Positions 14,750-23,869 of a stretch of DNA of 43,956 nucleotides are shown here, in pieces. How positions within the stretch are numbered: the first letter of the stretch is position 1; every line of letters starts with the position of its first letter. The notes below the pieces were generated by a model that was given only the letters and a program-made list of their open reading frames with translations, had not been told where the DNA came from and ran no database searches. Position numbers and translations under genes: made by a program. Location: assembly GCA_964544635.1 (NCBI GenBank), contig CAZJCK010000027.1, positions 1 to 43,956 on the forward strand, read 5' to 3'. Source of the DNA: CAZJCK01 sp964544635. GTDB lineage: Bacteria; Zixibacteria; MSB-5A5; GN15; FEB-12.

Positions 14750-15793
14750 ATGCACAAGCAACAGAAGATGCCCGCCGCTTCGTCGCGGGCGGAAATCGAC
14801 AAGTTCTATTATGGCGACGTCACCGAGGCGATCGGTGACACGCCGCTGGTCAGCCTGCGCCGAATGACCGAAAAACGAGGCATCAAGGCGACCGTGCTGG
14901 TCAAACTCGAATTCCTCAACCCGACCGGTTCGGTTAAGGACCGCATGGCGGTCTACCTGCTCAAGCAGGCGGTGCAGCGCGGCGAACTCAAACCGGGCGG
15001 TACGATCATCGAGGCAACCTCCGGTAACACCGGCGCTGCCGTAGCGATGTTTGCTGCTGCCAACAACTTCAAGGCGATCCTGACGATTCCGGACAAGATG
15101 TCGGACGAGAAGGTGAACGCCCTCAAGGCCTTCGGCGCCGAGGTGCATGTTTGCCCCACCGCCGTTCCGGCCGAGTCACCCGAAAGCTACTACGAAACCG
15201 CCAAGCGTATTCACAGCCAGACCGAGAACAGCTACCTGATCGGCCAGTATTTCAACCGCGACAATATTGAATCGCACTACCACCAGACCGGCCCCGAGAT
15301 CTGGCGTCAGACCGGTGGCAGGATCGACGTTTTTTGCGGCGGCATCGGTACCGGTGGCACGGTGTCAGGTACGGCGCGCTACCTCAAAGAGCAAAACAAG
15401 AACATCGAGGTGGTGGCGGCCGACCCGATCGGTTCGGTCTACTTCCAGTATCACCGCGATCAGACGCTCATCGAACCGCACGCCTATTTCGTCGAGGGGA
15501 TCGGCGAGGATATGCTCTGCCCGACGATCGACTTCGAGATTATCGACAAGGTGTACCAGGTCGACGACCGGCAGTGTTTCCTGGCGGCGCGCGAACTGAC
15601 TCGCACCGAGGGAATTTTCGGCGGCGGTTCGTCGGGTGCGGCGGTCCACGTCGCTCTTGAACATGCCAAAACCCTTGACGAAGACAAAATCATGGTGGTC
15701 ATTCTTCCCGACGGCGGCTCGAAGTATATCAGCAAGATCTTCAACGACGAGTGGATGCGCGCCAAGGGCTTCCTGGATGGAGACGGCAAATGA
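14750..15793 (+). CDS. cystathionine beta-synthase (PLP enzyme, without CBS domains)
   Basis: 347 residues; ATG with AGGAGG upstream. Fold type II PLP enzyme: PTGSVKDRM gives the PLP lysine, EATSGNTGAAVA the phosphate-binding loop, CGGIGTGGTVSGTARYL the glycine loop. Middle and end blocks (SPESYYETAKRI, GPEIWRQTGGRIDV, VEGIGEDMLCPTIDF, ILPDGGSKYISKIFNDEWM) match cystathionine beta-synthase more than plain cysteine synthase CysK. It ends at the catalytic domain, with no regulatory CBS pair and no haem region. Expected reaction: homocysteine plus serine (or O-acetylserine) to cystathionine. The next gene overlaps it by 4 bp, giving the full reverse transsulfuration route to cysteine. Confidence 0.88.
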   Translation: MHKQQKMPAASSRAEIDKFYYGDVTEAIGDTPLVSLRRMTEKRGIKATVLVKLEFLNPTGSVKDRMAVYLLKQAVQRGELKPGGTIIEATSGNTGAAVAMFAAANNFKAILTIPDKMSDEKVNALKAFGAEVHVCPTAVPAESPESYYETAKRIHSQTENSYLIGQYFNRDNIESHYHQTGPEIWRQTGGRIDVFCGGIGTGGTVSGTARYLKEQNKNIEVVAADPIGSVYFQYHRDQTLIEPHAYFVEGIGEDMLCPTIDFEIIDKVYQVDDRQCFLAARELTRTEGIFGGGSSGAAVHVALEHAKTLDEDKIMVVILPDGGSKYISKIFNDEWMRAKGFLDGDGK

Positions 15794-16944
15794 GCGAGAA
15801 TAAGCGCAATCGGAAGTTCGAAACAGTGGCGGTCCAGACCGGCGCCGTGCGCGGCGATGACACCGGCTCGGTGACCACGCCGATCTTTCCCTCGTCAACG
15901 TACCGGGTCAGCGAGCCGGGCGACGAATCCGGTTTCGTCTATTCCCGCTGGGCCAACCCGACCCGAGAGGCGCTGGAGAACGGTTTGGCCGAGATGGAAG
16001 AGGGCGTCGCCGCCTACGCCTTTGCCTCCGGTCTGGCAGCGGTCAATGCTGTGCTCGACCTGTTGAAGGCGGGCGATCATGTGGTCGCAGTCGACGATCT
16101 CTACGGCGGTACCCACCGCCTGTTCGAACGTCTCATGCGCAAATTCGAACTCGACTTTACGTATGTCGATGGTACCAAACCGTCGAACTTCGAAAAAGCC
16201 ACCAAAGACAATACCAGGCTCTACTGGGTCGAAACGCCGACCAACCCGCTGCTCAAGCTCATCGACGTTGAAGCCGTCTCGGAGATTGCCAAAAAGCACA
16301 AAGTCCTTCTCGCGGTCGACAATACCTTCGCCACGCCGTTCATCCAGCAGCCGCTCAACCTTGGCGCCGATATCGTGCACCACTCGCTGTCGAAATACCT
16401 CGGTGGCCATTGCGACGTTATCGGCGGCGCGCTGGTCATGAAAGATAAAGAGCTGGCCGAGCAGGTCCGCTTCAACCAGTATGCCGTCGGCGCCCAGCTC
16501 AATCCGTTCGAATCCTGGCTGGTGCTGCGCGGTATCAAGACGCTGCCGCTGCGCATGGAACGTCATTCGTTCAACGCCATGAAGGTGGTCGAGTATCTCG
16601 AGACGGTGAAGCGGGTGACGAAGATCTACTTTCCGGGGCAGGACGGTAAACCGGTGCCGAACGACATGAAACTGCCGGGCGGTATGGTGTCGTTTGAGAT
16701 TGACGCCGATCTGGAGACAGTCAAAAAGTTCGCGACATCAACGAAAGTCTTCATACTTGCGGAGTCGCTTGGTGGTGTCGAGTCGCTGATCAACCATCCG
16801 GCGCTGATGACCCACGCCTCGATACCCAAAGAGGTGCGCGAAAAGCACGGCATTAACGACAACCTGATACGCCTGTCGGTCGGTTTGGAGAACATCGACG
16901 ATATCCTGATCGACCTGCGCACCGCCTTTGCGACGATTGCCTGA
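15790..16944 (+). CDS. cystathionine gamma-lyase / gamma-synthase family PLP enzyme
   Basis: 384 residues from the ATG at 15790, which overlaps the upstream stop (ATGA) and has GGAGA upstream. Cys/Met metabolism PLP family: VYSRWANPTREALE, AFASGLAAVNAVLDLLKAGDHV, VETPTNPLLKLIDV, AVDNTFATPF and the PLP-lysine motif HHSLSKYLGGH; C-terminal SLGGVESLINHPALMTH. Sequence alone does not separate gamma-lyase from gamma-synthase. Coupling to cystathionine beta-synthase favours the lyase (cystathionine to cysteine). It ends directly against the stop codon of the opposing PIG-L gene, with no base between them. Confidence 0.92.
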   Translation: MSENKRNRKFETVAVQTGAVRGDDTGSVTTPIFPSSTYRVSEPGDESGFVYSRWANPTREALENGLAEMEEGVAAYAFASGLAAVNAVLDLLKAGDHVVAVDDLYGGTHRLFERLMRKFELDFTYVDGTKPSNFEKATKDNTRLYWVETPTNPLLKLIDVEAVSEIAKKHKVLLAVDNTFATPFIQQPLNLGADIVHHSLSKYLGGHCDVIGGALVMKDKELAEQVRFNQYAVGAQLNPFESWLVLRGIKTLPLRMERHSFNAMKVVEYLETVKRVTKIYFPGQDGKPVPNDMKLPGGMVSFEIDADLETVKKFATSTKVFILAESLGGVESLINHPALMTHASIPKEVREKHGINDNLIRLSVGLENIDDILIDLRTAFATIA

Positions 16945-17703
16945 TTACGACCCGTGCGGGTCGGGTTGTGTTGTCTGCATCATCAAGTCGCTGCCCACCG
17001 CCAGCGTCATCATGTCCTCGACCAGAATCGGCTCGACCGCATAATACCCCTGGCCGTACCGACACCGCGCCATTTGCCCGAAACTCCGCGCCATGCTCGT
17101 CAAACTCTCGATATAGTCGCGCGACTTCTCCGGGTTGAGGAACTGTGACTCATGCGCCTTGAGCGCATCCATCCACTGATCGAAATGCGGCGTGATATCG
17201 ACCACGAAGTTGGGCGCCACACCGGGCGGCAGGAAATAATGGAAGATGCGGGTGACCAGGTGTCTCTCGCCCGGCACATCGGCTTTCTTCAGCGCTGCCA
17301 GATTGGCGCCGTTGATCGTGATGACACCGCAGGCGACATGATCGGGATGCGACTGCCGCCGGCCGTGACCGACGTGCGGGTACGGCGCGAGGATGATTTT
17401 GGGACGGCACTGCCGAATGATCCGGGCGACGGCCTTGCGCTTGTCGTAAGCGTCGGCCAGTCGCGTATCCCCCCAGTCGAACTGCGCCACGATATCGGCC
17501 CCGAGTATCGCCGCCGCGTTTTCCACTTCTTTGGCGCGAATCTCGGGCGTGCCGCCGGTCCCCATTTCCCCCTGCGTCATGATGACAATGCCGGTCTTGT
17601 AGCCGCGCTTGTGCAGGTCGATCAACACACCGCCGCTGCCCACCTCGACATCATCGGGATGCGCCCCAATTGAAAGAATGTCGTAACTGTCGCTCATACA
17701 CAA
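16945..17703 (-). CDS. PIG-L family deacetylase, BshB-like
   Basis: 252 residues; ATG with AGGA 5 nt upstream (an ATG two codons later is also possible). Zinc deacetylase marks: ILSIGAHPDDVEVGSGG (AHPDD near 14-18), TQGEMGTGGTPEIRAKEVENA, and RRQSHPDHVACG. The TxGExGTxGTPExR block is close to BshB1, the N-acetylglucosaminyl-malate deacetylase of bacillithiol synthesis. It also resembles other LmbE-type enzymes, so the substrate is not certain. It converges with the cysteine-forming genes; cysteine is the next substrate in bacillithiol synthesis. No bshA or bshC is in the window. Confidence 0.82.
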   Translation of the reverse strand: MCMSDSYDILSIGAHPDDVEVGSGGVLIDLHKRGYKTGIVIMTQGEMGTGGTPEIRAKEVENAAAILGADIVAQFDWGDTRLADAYDKRKAVARIIRQCRPKIILAPYPHVGHGRRQSHPDHVACGVITINGANLAALKKADVPGERHLVTRIFHYFLPPGVAPNFVVDITPHFDQWMDALKAHESQFLNPEKSRDYIESLTSMARSFGQMARCRYGQGYYAVEPILVEDMMTLAVGSDLMMQTTQPDPHGS

Positions 17704-17716
17704 ATCCTGGTAAATG

Positions 17717-17751
17717 AAAAGGCCCGGAGGATAGCTGGTATCCTCCGGGCC
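17717..17751 (-). terminator. intrinsic terminator after esterase-like lipoprotein gene
   Basis: Perfect 13-bp stem (arms 17751-17739 and 17733-17721, GGCCCGGAGGATA and its complement) with a 5-nt loop, then TTTTC on the minus strand, 22 nt after the stop codon at 17774. Confidence 0.85.
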
Positions 17752-17773
17752 GGTATTGTTTTTATGGCAACGG

Positions 17774-19162
17774 TTATTCGCCGGCCCGGAACTTGTTGTT
17801 GTGGAAGATCAGGATGTCTCGAAGGTGATCGGCAACATACTGATGCAACGTCGCCGGGAAACCGTCATAACCGGTGTACTCTTCCAGTCCCTTGATATTG
17901 CCCGGGTACCCCGAGGCGATAAACCAGTCGGCAAACGCCTTGGTCTGGTCGCCGAAGCCGAAGCGATGCTGCGGCGAGTAGGCGAACCAGAGGTCGACAC
18001 CACCAAAGAGAGCCGGGATGCCGCCGCGAGCCGCAATCATGTTCTCCAGGTTGTTTTCCATCCAGAGCGGCCAGATCGTATTGTCGAGCGTACCGGTCGA
18101 ATCGAACGGCAGGTGGAAGTGCAGGTTGCGATCCGACGCCGACACGACCGTGGTGATCAGGGTGGACGAATCGGGATAGACCGACGGATCGGAGCCGGCA
18201 AAGTTGACACTGTCGGTCAGCTTGTATCGTGGTGTTAGCGGCGTACGCACATTCAATTCACCGGTGAGCGAGTTGGTCGCAATGGCGATATAGCTTCCGG
18301 TATCCTCCGGCGAAAAGGCCAGGGCGCCGCCGATGAAGAGCCGTGCGAGCGGGTAAATCAGGTTCTCCGACAGGGAGTCCTTGAAGGTCGTTGAGGTCAA
18401 TCCCTGTTCCGTCAGGACCTGCGGCATCAGCGGAATAAGACCGCCGTTGCCGGTCGGACCGTCGAAATCAAGCGGCGCATCCATGGCCGAGACCGATGCG
18501 AACTTTCGGCTGAGCACAGCGGCCCGCAGGGCGCCGTAGCCACCCTGGCCGACACCACCGATACCGCGCCACTGCAGCGAGTCGAGGAGGAACGGGTATT
18601 GTTCGTAGGCGAACTCAAGTATGTCTTCGGTCAGGATCTTGTCCCAGTTGCCGGCGCCGAAGCCGCGACCGACATACCAGCGACCGGCCGTATCCGGTGT
18701 CGGGCCGGGAGGCATTTCCTCATAGTGACCGGAATAGAAGTAGCCGCCGACAAAGCGACGGTCGTTCGATATCGACAGAATGGCCATCGGTTCGATTTCG
18801 CCGGTGGCGATCAACTCGTCGGCAATCTGCTTCAAACCATTGTCGAAGTAGAACGACTGAGTCATATCCTGCGGGGCCAGCAGGACCAGCAGCGGCAGGC
18901 GCTCCGGATCACCAACGGTGTCGTTGATCGGAGTAATCGAGACTGCCGGCACATACATGACCATGCGCAACTGGCGCGTCGGGTTGTTGATCTGCAGGAT
19001 CAGGCTGGTGTCAAAATCGTGGTTACGGGGTGACGGAAAGCCTTCGTCCACCACCACCGGATCGGGAACGTTGGTGCCGCGGTCTTCGCAACTGCTGATG
19101 ACAGCGACCATCGCCACCGCCAAAAGGGTGGCGAGTATCAAGCGGTATAAACTGCTACGCAT
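17774..19162 (-). CDS. esterase-fold lipoprotein lacking the nucleophile serine
   Basis: 462 residues from the ATG at 19160-19162; AAGGAG lies 10 nt upstream. A GTG three codons earlier sits too close to that site. N-terminal lipobox VISSC, with Cys25 as the lipid-bearing residue. The body resembles the putative-esterase (EstD/Fes) alpha/beta-hydrolase family: LPLLVLLAPQD with a flexible name-and-substrate loop, ILTEDILEFAYEQYPFL, and the elbow region GIGGVGQGGYGALRAAVL. In active relatives the elbow reads GxSxGGYGA; here the Ser position is Gly205 (ATG numbering). So it is probably a binding protein or pseudoenzyme at the outer membrane or periplasm. It lies 14 bp after a FadL-type porin gene and ends in a strong terminator, so the two are likely one operon. 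Confidence 0.78.
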   Translation of the reverse strand: MRSSLYRLILATLLAVAMVAVISSCEDRGTNVPDPVVVDEGFPSPRNHDFDTSLILQINNPTRQLRMVMYVPAVSITPINDTVGDPERLPLLVLLAPQDMTQSFYFDNGLKQIADELIATGEIEPMAILSISNDRRFVGGYFYSGHYEEMPPGPTPDTAGRWYVGRGFGAGNWDKILTEDILEFAYEQYPFLLDSLQWRGIGGVGQGGYGALRAAVLSRKFASVSAMDAPLDFDGPTGNGGLIPLMPQVLTEQGLTSTTFKDSLSENLIYPLARLFIGGALAFSPEDTGSYIAIATNSLTGELNVRTPLTPRYKLTDSVNFAGSDPSVYPDSSTLITTVVSASDRNLHFHLPFDSTGTLDNTIWPLWMENNLENMIAARGGIPALFGGVDLWFAYSPQHRFGFGDQTKAFADWFIASGYPGNIKGLEEYTGYDGFPATLHQYVADHLRDILIFHNNKFRAGE

Positions 19163-19176
19163 TGTTCTCACTCTCC

Positions 19177-20682
19177 TTAGAAGCGGTGTATGACCGACAG
19201 CGTGGTTTCAAAGGTTTCACCGGAATAAAGCCCCGGCATGTTGTCCAGCGCACCGTCACCGTCGAGGTCGACCTGCTCGTACGAATCCTCCGACGGCAGT
19301 ATGGTGTAGCCACCGGCCACGCCGAGGTCCCATCGCTCGAAGCTGAACATCACGCCGCCGCTGACGGTATACTTGTCGCCGGTATCATTGAAGTGGGGAC
19401 TGAACAGCCCGGAGCTGCGGGCCGGTGATTGATCGGCCGAACCGCCTGCCATGAGTGTCAACAGGTCGTTGTGGCGATAATGCAGCCCGAGCATCAGCTT
19501 CCCGGTGTTGTCCCAGTCGACTTTCTGTGCCATGTCGGCGGTAAAGAAATCATTGGCCAGTGCCGCCGTATCAGCCGCACCGGTCAACCCGGTGTGGTTG
19601 GAGTAGAGGAACTCGAGGCCTTCAAACTGCGACCAGAAGGTGTACTCGGCATCGAGCGCCACTGTGAGCTTCTCGGTCACGTTGTAGGCAAGACCGAAAC
19701 CGATCGACGGCGGCAGCGACAGGCTGCTCTCGAAGTCGGCGGTATCGATGATCTCGTCGCCGGCGACAAACAGGTATTTCACGGAGCCGGGCACGATGGC
19801 CGTGCCGCTGTCGCCGGTCGCCAGCAGCGTGGGGTTGTACGGCATGATAAAGTTCTGATTGGTCTCACCGTCAACCGTGATATCAAACGGCAGTCGCGCC
19901 GTGATACCCAGTCGCAGATCTTCGTTCAATTGATACATGCCGCCCACTGTCAGACCGAAGCCGAAACCATAACCGTCGTTGTTCGACCACTGTACGATTT
20001 TATCGGCGGGACGTTGCACCAGCGGCGACTGCGGATCGACACTGCGCAACGGACTGTCGCGCAGGAAAACCTGGTTGAACAGAACGTCGGCACGAAGCAA
20101 CTGCAGGCCGATACCGAGGGCGAGCTGGTCCGGAATGAACTCCCGTCCGAAAGTGAGCTGGAAAGCGACGACATCAATGTTGTTCAGGTACTGGCTGGCA
20201 TCGAGCGCAACCTGACTGTTGTAGGTCGGCATGACCTGGAACAACTCCCAATCAATGTTGTAGTCAAACGGCTGGTAAATGGAGAAGCCGATGACCGATT
20301 CGCCCCACAGCGGGACGCGGAAGGCGATGCCACCAGACGGGTTGGACAGGATCTCGTGATGATTGTACAGCTCACGATCGCTGATAACGCCCGACGGATA
20401 CCCGCTGGTACCATCGGGACTGCGCCAGACAAGATCGGGATCGAGTTCATGGCGATGGTGAACGAACGCCGCGTTGGCGCCGAACTGATTGTCATAGACA
20501 AATGCGTACCCAGCAGGGTTGTAGTAAGCCGCGGTCCAGTCGTCGGCAATGGCTCGGAAGGCACCGGACATGGCGCGCCCCTTCAAGCCGACCGAGGAGA
20601 CCTCAAAGCCACTGGCATAAGTGCCGGCAGCCGTACAGGCGACCAACAGGAATGCTGCTAAGCGACACTTAACACTCCCCAT
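19177..20682 (-). CDS. FadL/OmpP1-type outer-membrane transport protein
   Basis: 501 residues; ATG with GGAG 6 nt upstream. Signal peptide to about residue 24 (LLVACTAAGTYASG). The mature start GFEVSSVGLKGRAMSGAFRAIADDWTAAYYNPAG is the FadL hallmark (N-terminal hatch with NPAG). The rest alternates beta strands, ends LSVIHRF with a terminal Phe, and fits a 14-strand barrel. FadL relatives pass hydrophobic molecules such as long-chain fatty acids or aromatics across the outer membrane. A DLDGDGALDN stretch near the C-terminus looks like a calcium loop. The esterase-like lipoprotein gene follows at 14 bp and may help bind or hand on the ligand (inference). Confidence 0.9.
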   Translation of the reverse strand: MGSVKCRLAAFLLVACTAAGTYASGFEVSSVGLKGRAMSGAFRAIADDWTAAYYNPAGYAFVYDNQFGANAAFVHHRHELDPDLVWRSPDGTSGYPSGVISDRELYNHHEILSNPSGGIAFRVPLWGESVIGFSIYQPFDYNIDWELFQVMPTYNSQVALDASQYLNNIDVVAFQLTFGREFIPDQLALGIGLQLLRADVLFNQVFLRDSPLRSVDPQSPLVQRPADKIVQWSNNDGYGFGFGLTVGGMYQLNEDLRLGITARLPFDITVDGETNQNFIMPYNPTLLATGDSGTAIVPGSVKYLFVAGDEIIDTADFESSLSLPPSIGFGLAYNVTEKLTVALDAEYTFWSQFEGLEFLYSNHTGLTGAADTAALANDFFTADMAQKVDWDNTGKLMLGLHYRHNDLLTLMAGGSADQSPARSSGLFSPHFNDTGDKYTVSGGVMFSFERWDLGVAGGYTILPSEDSYEQVDLDGDGALDNMPGLYSGETFETTLSVIHRF

Positions 20683-21228
20683 TCCTCACTCCATCTACAG
20701 TAAATGCATGTTAATAATCTTCTGTTTGGCTACCGAGCTGTAAGCGGAAGTCGGCGATTGCCCCATGCTTATTCCCACGTCGTTCGCTACCCTCAACAAG
20801 TCGGTCCCTCTATCACACAAAGGTGTCAAAATAAGACGTCCAGTTTACTACACATGCCAACCCTTGTCAAGGAACAAGCCCGTTTTTTAACAGGGAGTTA
20901 CCGGGATCAGCCGAGGTCTGTCGTCACCACTTTTCCACCATCATTTCAGACGCACAACCCGGGCGTTTTGTGAAACTGTTTCTCTCCGTCCGGCAAGTCC
21001 GGACATGACTGTCCACGGAAAAGAATTCCCGTCCGACCGGGACCGCTTTGCCTAATGAGGCACCGTTGCAGCCCCGGCGCGCTGCTGCACCGCTCCGGTA
21101 ACCACTTAAACGATAACCGATTAACGACCGCCTGCGATTTGTGGCATCGGGCTTGCACGGGTACCCCACAGCATGCAGGAAGCAGCGCGACCCCGGGTCG
21201 CAGAGGAAAATGGATAAGGAAGGTAGAA
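20683..21228. other. 546-bp divergent intergenic region with candidate activator site
   Basis: Separates the FadL-type gene from the polysaccharide export gene. No gene is seen. An inverted repeat GGACA-N4-TGTCC (21001-21014) lies about 130 bp upstream of the sigma54 -24 element at 21143, a usual distance for an enhancer-binding activator. The link is inference. Confidence 0.4.
21142..21157 (+). promoter_or_regulatory. sigma54 (RpoN) promoter of the polysaccharide export gene
   Basis: TGGCATCGGGCTTGCA has GG (21143-21144), exactly 10 nt, then GC (21155-21156), close to the consensus TGGCAC-N5-TTGCA. It lies 72 bp before the ATG at 21229. No sigma70-like pair of comparable quality was seen nearby. 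Confidence 0.65.
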
Positions 21229-23664
21229 ATGGCGAAACGGATTTTCTGGCTGATCATCCTGATTATCGTCCTCCTGAGCGTTAACTGGTTCAGGGCGGCC
21301 GAGGCACAGGACCTGTCCAGCCTGTCTGAAAAGCAAAAAGCCGAACTGCTTGACAAGTACCGTAGTCGGATGCAGCAGGATGACGGCGCCGAGAGCTATC
21401 GGTCACCCCGCATCTTCGAGCCGCAACAACCGGCGGTCACCGACGAACACCGTCGGCTCTTAAAAGAACACCGCAAAGACACCAGCCGGCCACCCGTCGA
21501 TACCACCCGCTCCGTCTTCAAGACAGCGCGGGACAGCCTCGACTGGGAGACCATGCAATCCGACGAGTTCAAGCAGTGGCTGAAAGAAACGTCGACGGAG
21601 CGCGAGAACCTGCCGAGGTGGTCCGACCTCAAGCCGTTCGGTCAGGAGTTGTTCCAGTCCGACCACGACCAGGCGCAGCCGGTCGATATCGCCACACCGT
21701 CGCAGTACGTCCTCGGCCCCGGCGACAACGTTATCATCTTTCTCTGGGGACGGGTGGAAAAAGAATACAACCTGGTGCTCGATCGCGAGGGCAAAGTAGT
21801 TATTCCGAAGGTCGGCGAAATTACCGGCTGGGGGCAGACACTCGAGCAGTTTGCAAGCACGGCCAAGCGGCGTCTCAGCGAGATCTATACCGAGTTCGAG
21901 TGTACGGTCACTCTCGGGCAGATTCGCTCGATCCGCGTTTTTGTGGCCGGCGAGGTAATGCAGCCCGGCGCCTTCAACGTGCCGGCAGTTACATCGCTGT
22001 TAAATGTCATATATACAGCCGGCGGCCCGAACGAGCGCGGCTCGATGCGAAAGATCAAATTGATGCGCAATGGCGATGAGGTGGCGACAGTCGACCTGTA
22101 CCGCCTGCTTCTCCACGGTGACAACTCCAGCGACATACGCCTGCAGAGCGGCGACCTGATTTTCGTCCCGGTGGTTGGCCCGCAGGTACAAGTTCGCGGT
22201 GAGGTCAAGCGCAGCGCCATCTTCGAGTTGGCCGGTGGCGAAACCGCAGCCGACCTCTTAATGCTGGCCGGTCAGGCCACCGCCCTGGCCCATCTCGAGC
22301 GGGTGATGCTCGAACGGGTCATCGCCAATGAAGACTGGCAGGTGCTCGATATCGACCTGACCGACAGCACCACTCAAAATGCCGGCCTGGAACTGCGCGA
22401 CGGTGACCGCATGACGGTCTACTCCATCTTCGAAGCCCGCAAGAATATGGTAGCGATCGCCGGACAGGTCAAACGTGAAGGCTATTATGAACGGTCCGAC
22501 TCGACTCGTATCTCGGACCTGATCGCCGCCGGTGAATTGCAGCCGTATGATGTCTACTACGAGCGGGCCAACCTGTTTCGCCGTTACCCCGACAAGCGAG
22601 TAGAAATAATTCCAATCGATTTACGACAGATCCTGTCGGGTAATTCCGATGCCGACATTTTTCTGCAGGACCGCGATTCGCTCTACGTGTACGCGATTCA
22701 GGATATTAAGCGGGATCAGTCGGTGTACGTTGACGGCGAGGTGAATGAGCCGGGCAAGTTTCCGCTCTACGACCGCATGACTGCCGCCGACCTGATCTTC
22801 CTCGCCGGCTCCTATACCCGGAGCGCCTCGCGACTGCGTGCCGAACTGGCCCGTGTCGATTCGCTGGGCGAGGTTAATCTGATTTATCTCGATCTCGACG
22901 ATCCCGGCTCCCTCAGCCTGACACTGCAGGAGGACGACCGCCTGTTTATCCGGCAGATCCCGGAATGGGAGCACGACCGGACGGTTGAGTTGACGGGGGA
23001 AGTCATGTACCCCGGAAAGTACACGCTGTCGCGCCGCGACGAAACGCTCTACCAGATCCTTCAGCGGGCCGGCGGTTTTACCCGCAACGCCTTCCCCGTC
23101 GGTCTGGTACTCGAGCGCCAGAAGATTGCCGAATCACTGCGCCGCATGCAGGTACCGTCACTGTTGGAACGGTCCCAGCCGATCGTCCGCGACTCGCTCG
23201 GCAACCTGGTGAAAGATGAGGTCTTCCAGTATGATCCGTCCTCAGTCACGCGCGTGATTATCGACATGGAGCAGCTGCTGGCCAGCCAGGGGCGGGACGG
23301 TGATGTCGTTTTGGAGCCAAACGACCGGATCTACGTCCCGAGCGTACCGAGCGGTATTTCGGTGATGGGTGCGGTCGGCGCCAACGGCACTATTAATTAC
23401 AACGACGAGAAAAAGGTAAAATACTATATAGAGCGTGCCGGGAATTTCACCCGCCAGTCAGACAAAGACGAAACCCGCCTGATCCGGGCCTCGGGCGAGG
23501 TTTTTGCCGGCGGCGGCACCCTGGATATGAAAGTGAAGCTGGGCGACGCCATTATCGTCCCAACCAAAATTGAGTATGAACGCGACTGGCTGAAGACTGC
23601 CACGACCGCCCTGGGCGCCGTGACCGGGGTGCTGACCTCGGTGTACATCATCAGCAACTTGTAA
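21229..23664 (+). CDS. polysaccharide export protein with multiple SLBB domains (Wza-like)
   Basis: 811 residues from the ATG at 21229 (AAGGAAGG upstream; the frame extends to 21055 without a ribosome site). Signal peptide or anchor IFWLIILIIVLLSVNWF, cleavage after AEA. Residues about 40-150 are charged and helical. Then the poly-export domain (YVLGPGDNVIIFLWGRVEKE, near 155-250), followed by about six repeats of the SLBB type, each with a VxGEVxxPGxF-like strand (VAGEVMQPGAFNVP, VRGEVKRSAIFEL, IAGQVKREGYYE, VDGEVNEPGKFPL, LTGEVMYPGKYTL, VMGAVGANGTINY). A hydrophobic C-terminal segment (ALGAVTGVLTSVYIIS) may be the membrane part. Unlike the ~380-residue E. coli Wza it is about twice as long, a form seen in FCB bacteria. 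Role: periplasm/outer-membrane channel for exopolysaccharide. Confidence 0.92.
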   Translation: MAKRIFWLIILIIVLLSVNWFRAAEAQDLSSLSEKQKAELLDKYRSRMQQDDGAESYRSPRIFEPQQPAVTDEHRRLLKEHRKDTSRPPVDTTRSVFKTARDSLDWETMQSDEFKQWLKETSTERENLPRWSDLKPFGQELFQSDHDQAQPVDIATPSQYVLGPGDNVIIFLWGRVEKEYNLVLDREGKVVIPKVGEITGWGQTLEQFASTAKRRLSEIYTEFECTVTLGQIRSIRVFVAGEVMQPGAFNVPAVTSLLNVIYTAGGPNERGSMRKIKLMRNGDEVATVDLYRLLLHGDNSSDIRLQSGDLIFVPVVGPQVQVRGEVKRSAIFELAGGETAADLLMLAGQATALAHLERVMLERVIANEDWQVLDIDLTDSTTQNAGLELRDGDRMTVYSIFEARKNMVAIAGQVKREGYYERSDSTRISDLIAAGELQPYDVYYERANLFRRYPDKRVEIIPIDLRQILSGNSDADIFLQDRDSLYVYAIQDIKRDQSVYVDGEVNEPGKFPLYDRMTAADLIFLAGSYTRSASRLRAELARVDSLGEVNLIYLDLDDPGSLSLTLQEDDRLFIRQIPEWEHDRTVELTGEVMYPGKYTLSRRDETLYQILQRAGGFTRNAFPVGLVLERQKIAESLRRMQVPSLLERSQPIVRDSLGNLVKDEVFQYDPSSVTRVIIDMEQLLASQGRDGDVVLEPNDRIYVPSVPSGISVMGAVGANGTINYNDEKKVKYYIERAGNFTRQSDKDETRLIRASGEVFAGGGTLDMKVKLGDAIIVPTKIEYERDWLKTATTALGAVTGVLTSVYIISNL

Positions 23665-23692
23665 AGACCATTTTCATTTCCTGCCTTCCTCA

Positions 23693-23733
23693 AACCACTG
23701 GCGTGGAATTTCTGCGCCAGTGGTTATTTGTTT
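23693..23733 (+). terminator. terminator after the polysaccharide export gene
   Basis: Perfect 11-bp stem, AACCACTGGCG (23693-23703) with CGCCAGTGGTT (23715-23725), 11-nt loop, then ATTTGTTT. It isolates the export gene from the next sigma54 promoter. Confidence 0.85.
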
Positions 23734-23768
23734 GCCCGGAAACCATTTCCCGTTTCTTCGGTCTATTA

Positions 23769-23801
23769 TTGCCTCAAAAGTCCAGTCTTGACCTGAGGCA
23801 A
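23769..23801. repeat. inverted repeat upstream of second sigma54 promoter
   Basis: TTGCCTCA (23769-23776) and TGAGGCAA (23794-23801), perfect arms 17 nt apart, about 70 bp upstream of the -24 element. It could be an activator site or a hairpin. The rest of the 330-bp gap (23665-23994) holds the terminator, this repeat, the sigma54 promoter and a short leader ORF. Confidence 0.4.
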
Positions 23802-23869
23802 GAGCGCTTTCGTGAGTGTAACGTTCTCAATTGAAACAAGTTAGCTCATCTGTGCAAAGTTTGTGCAGA

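Noticed and set aside
19429..20661. 410-codon plus-strand open frame
   Set aside because: Antisense to the FadL-type barrel gene, with no recognisable motifs or start signals.
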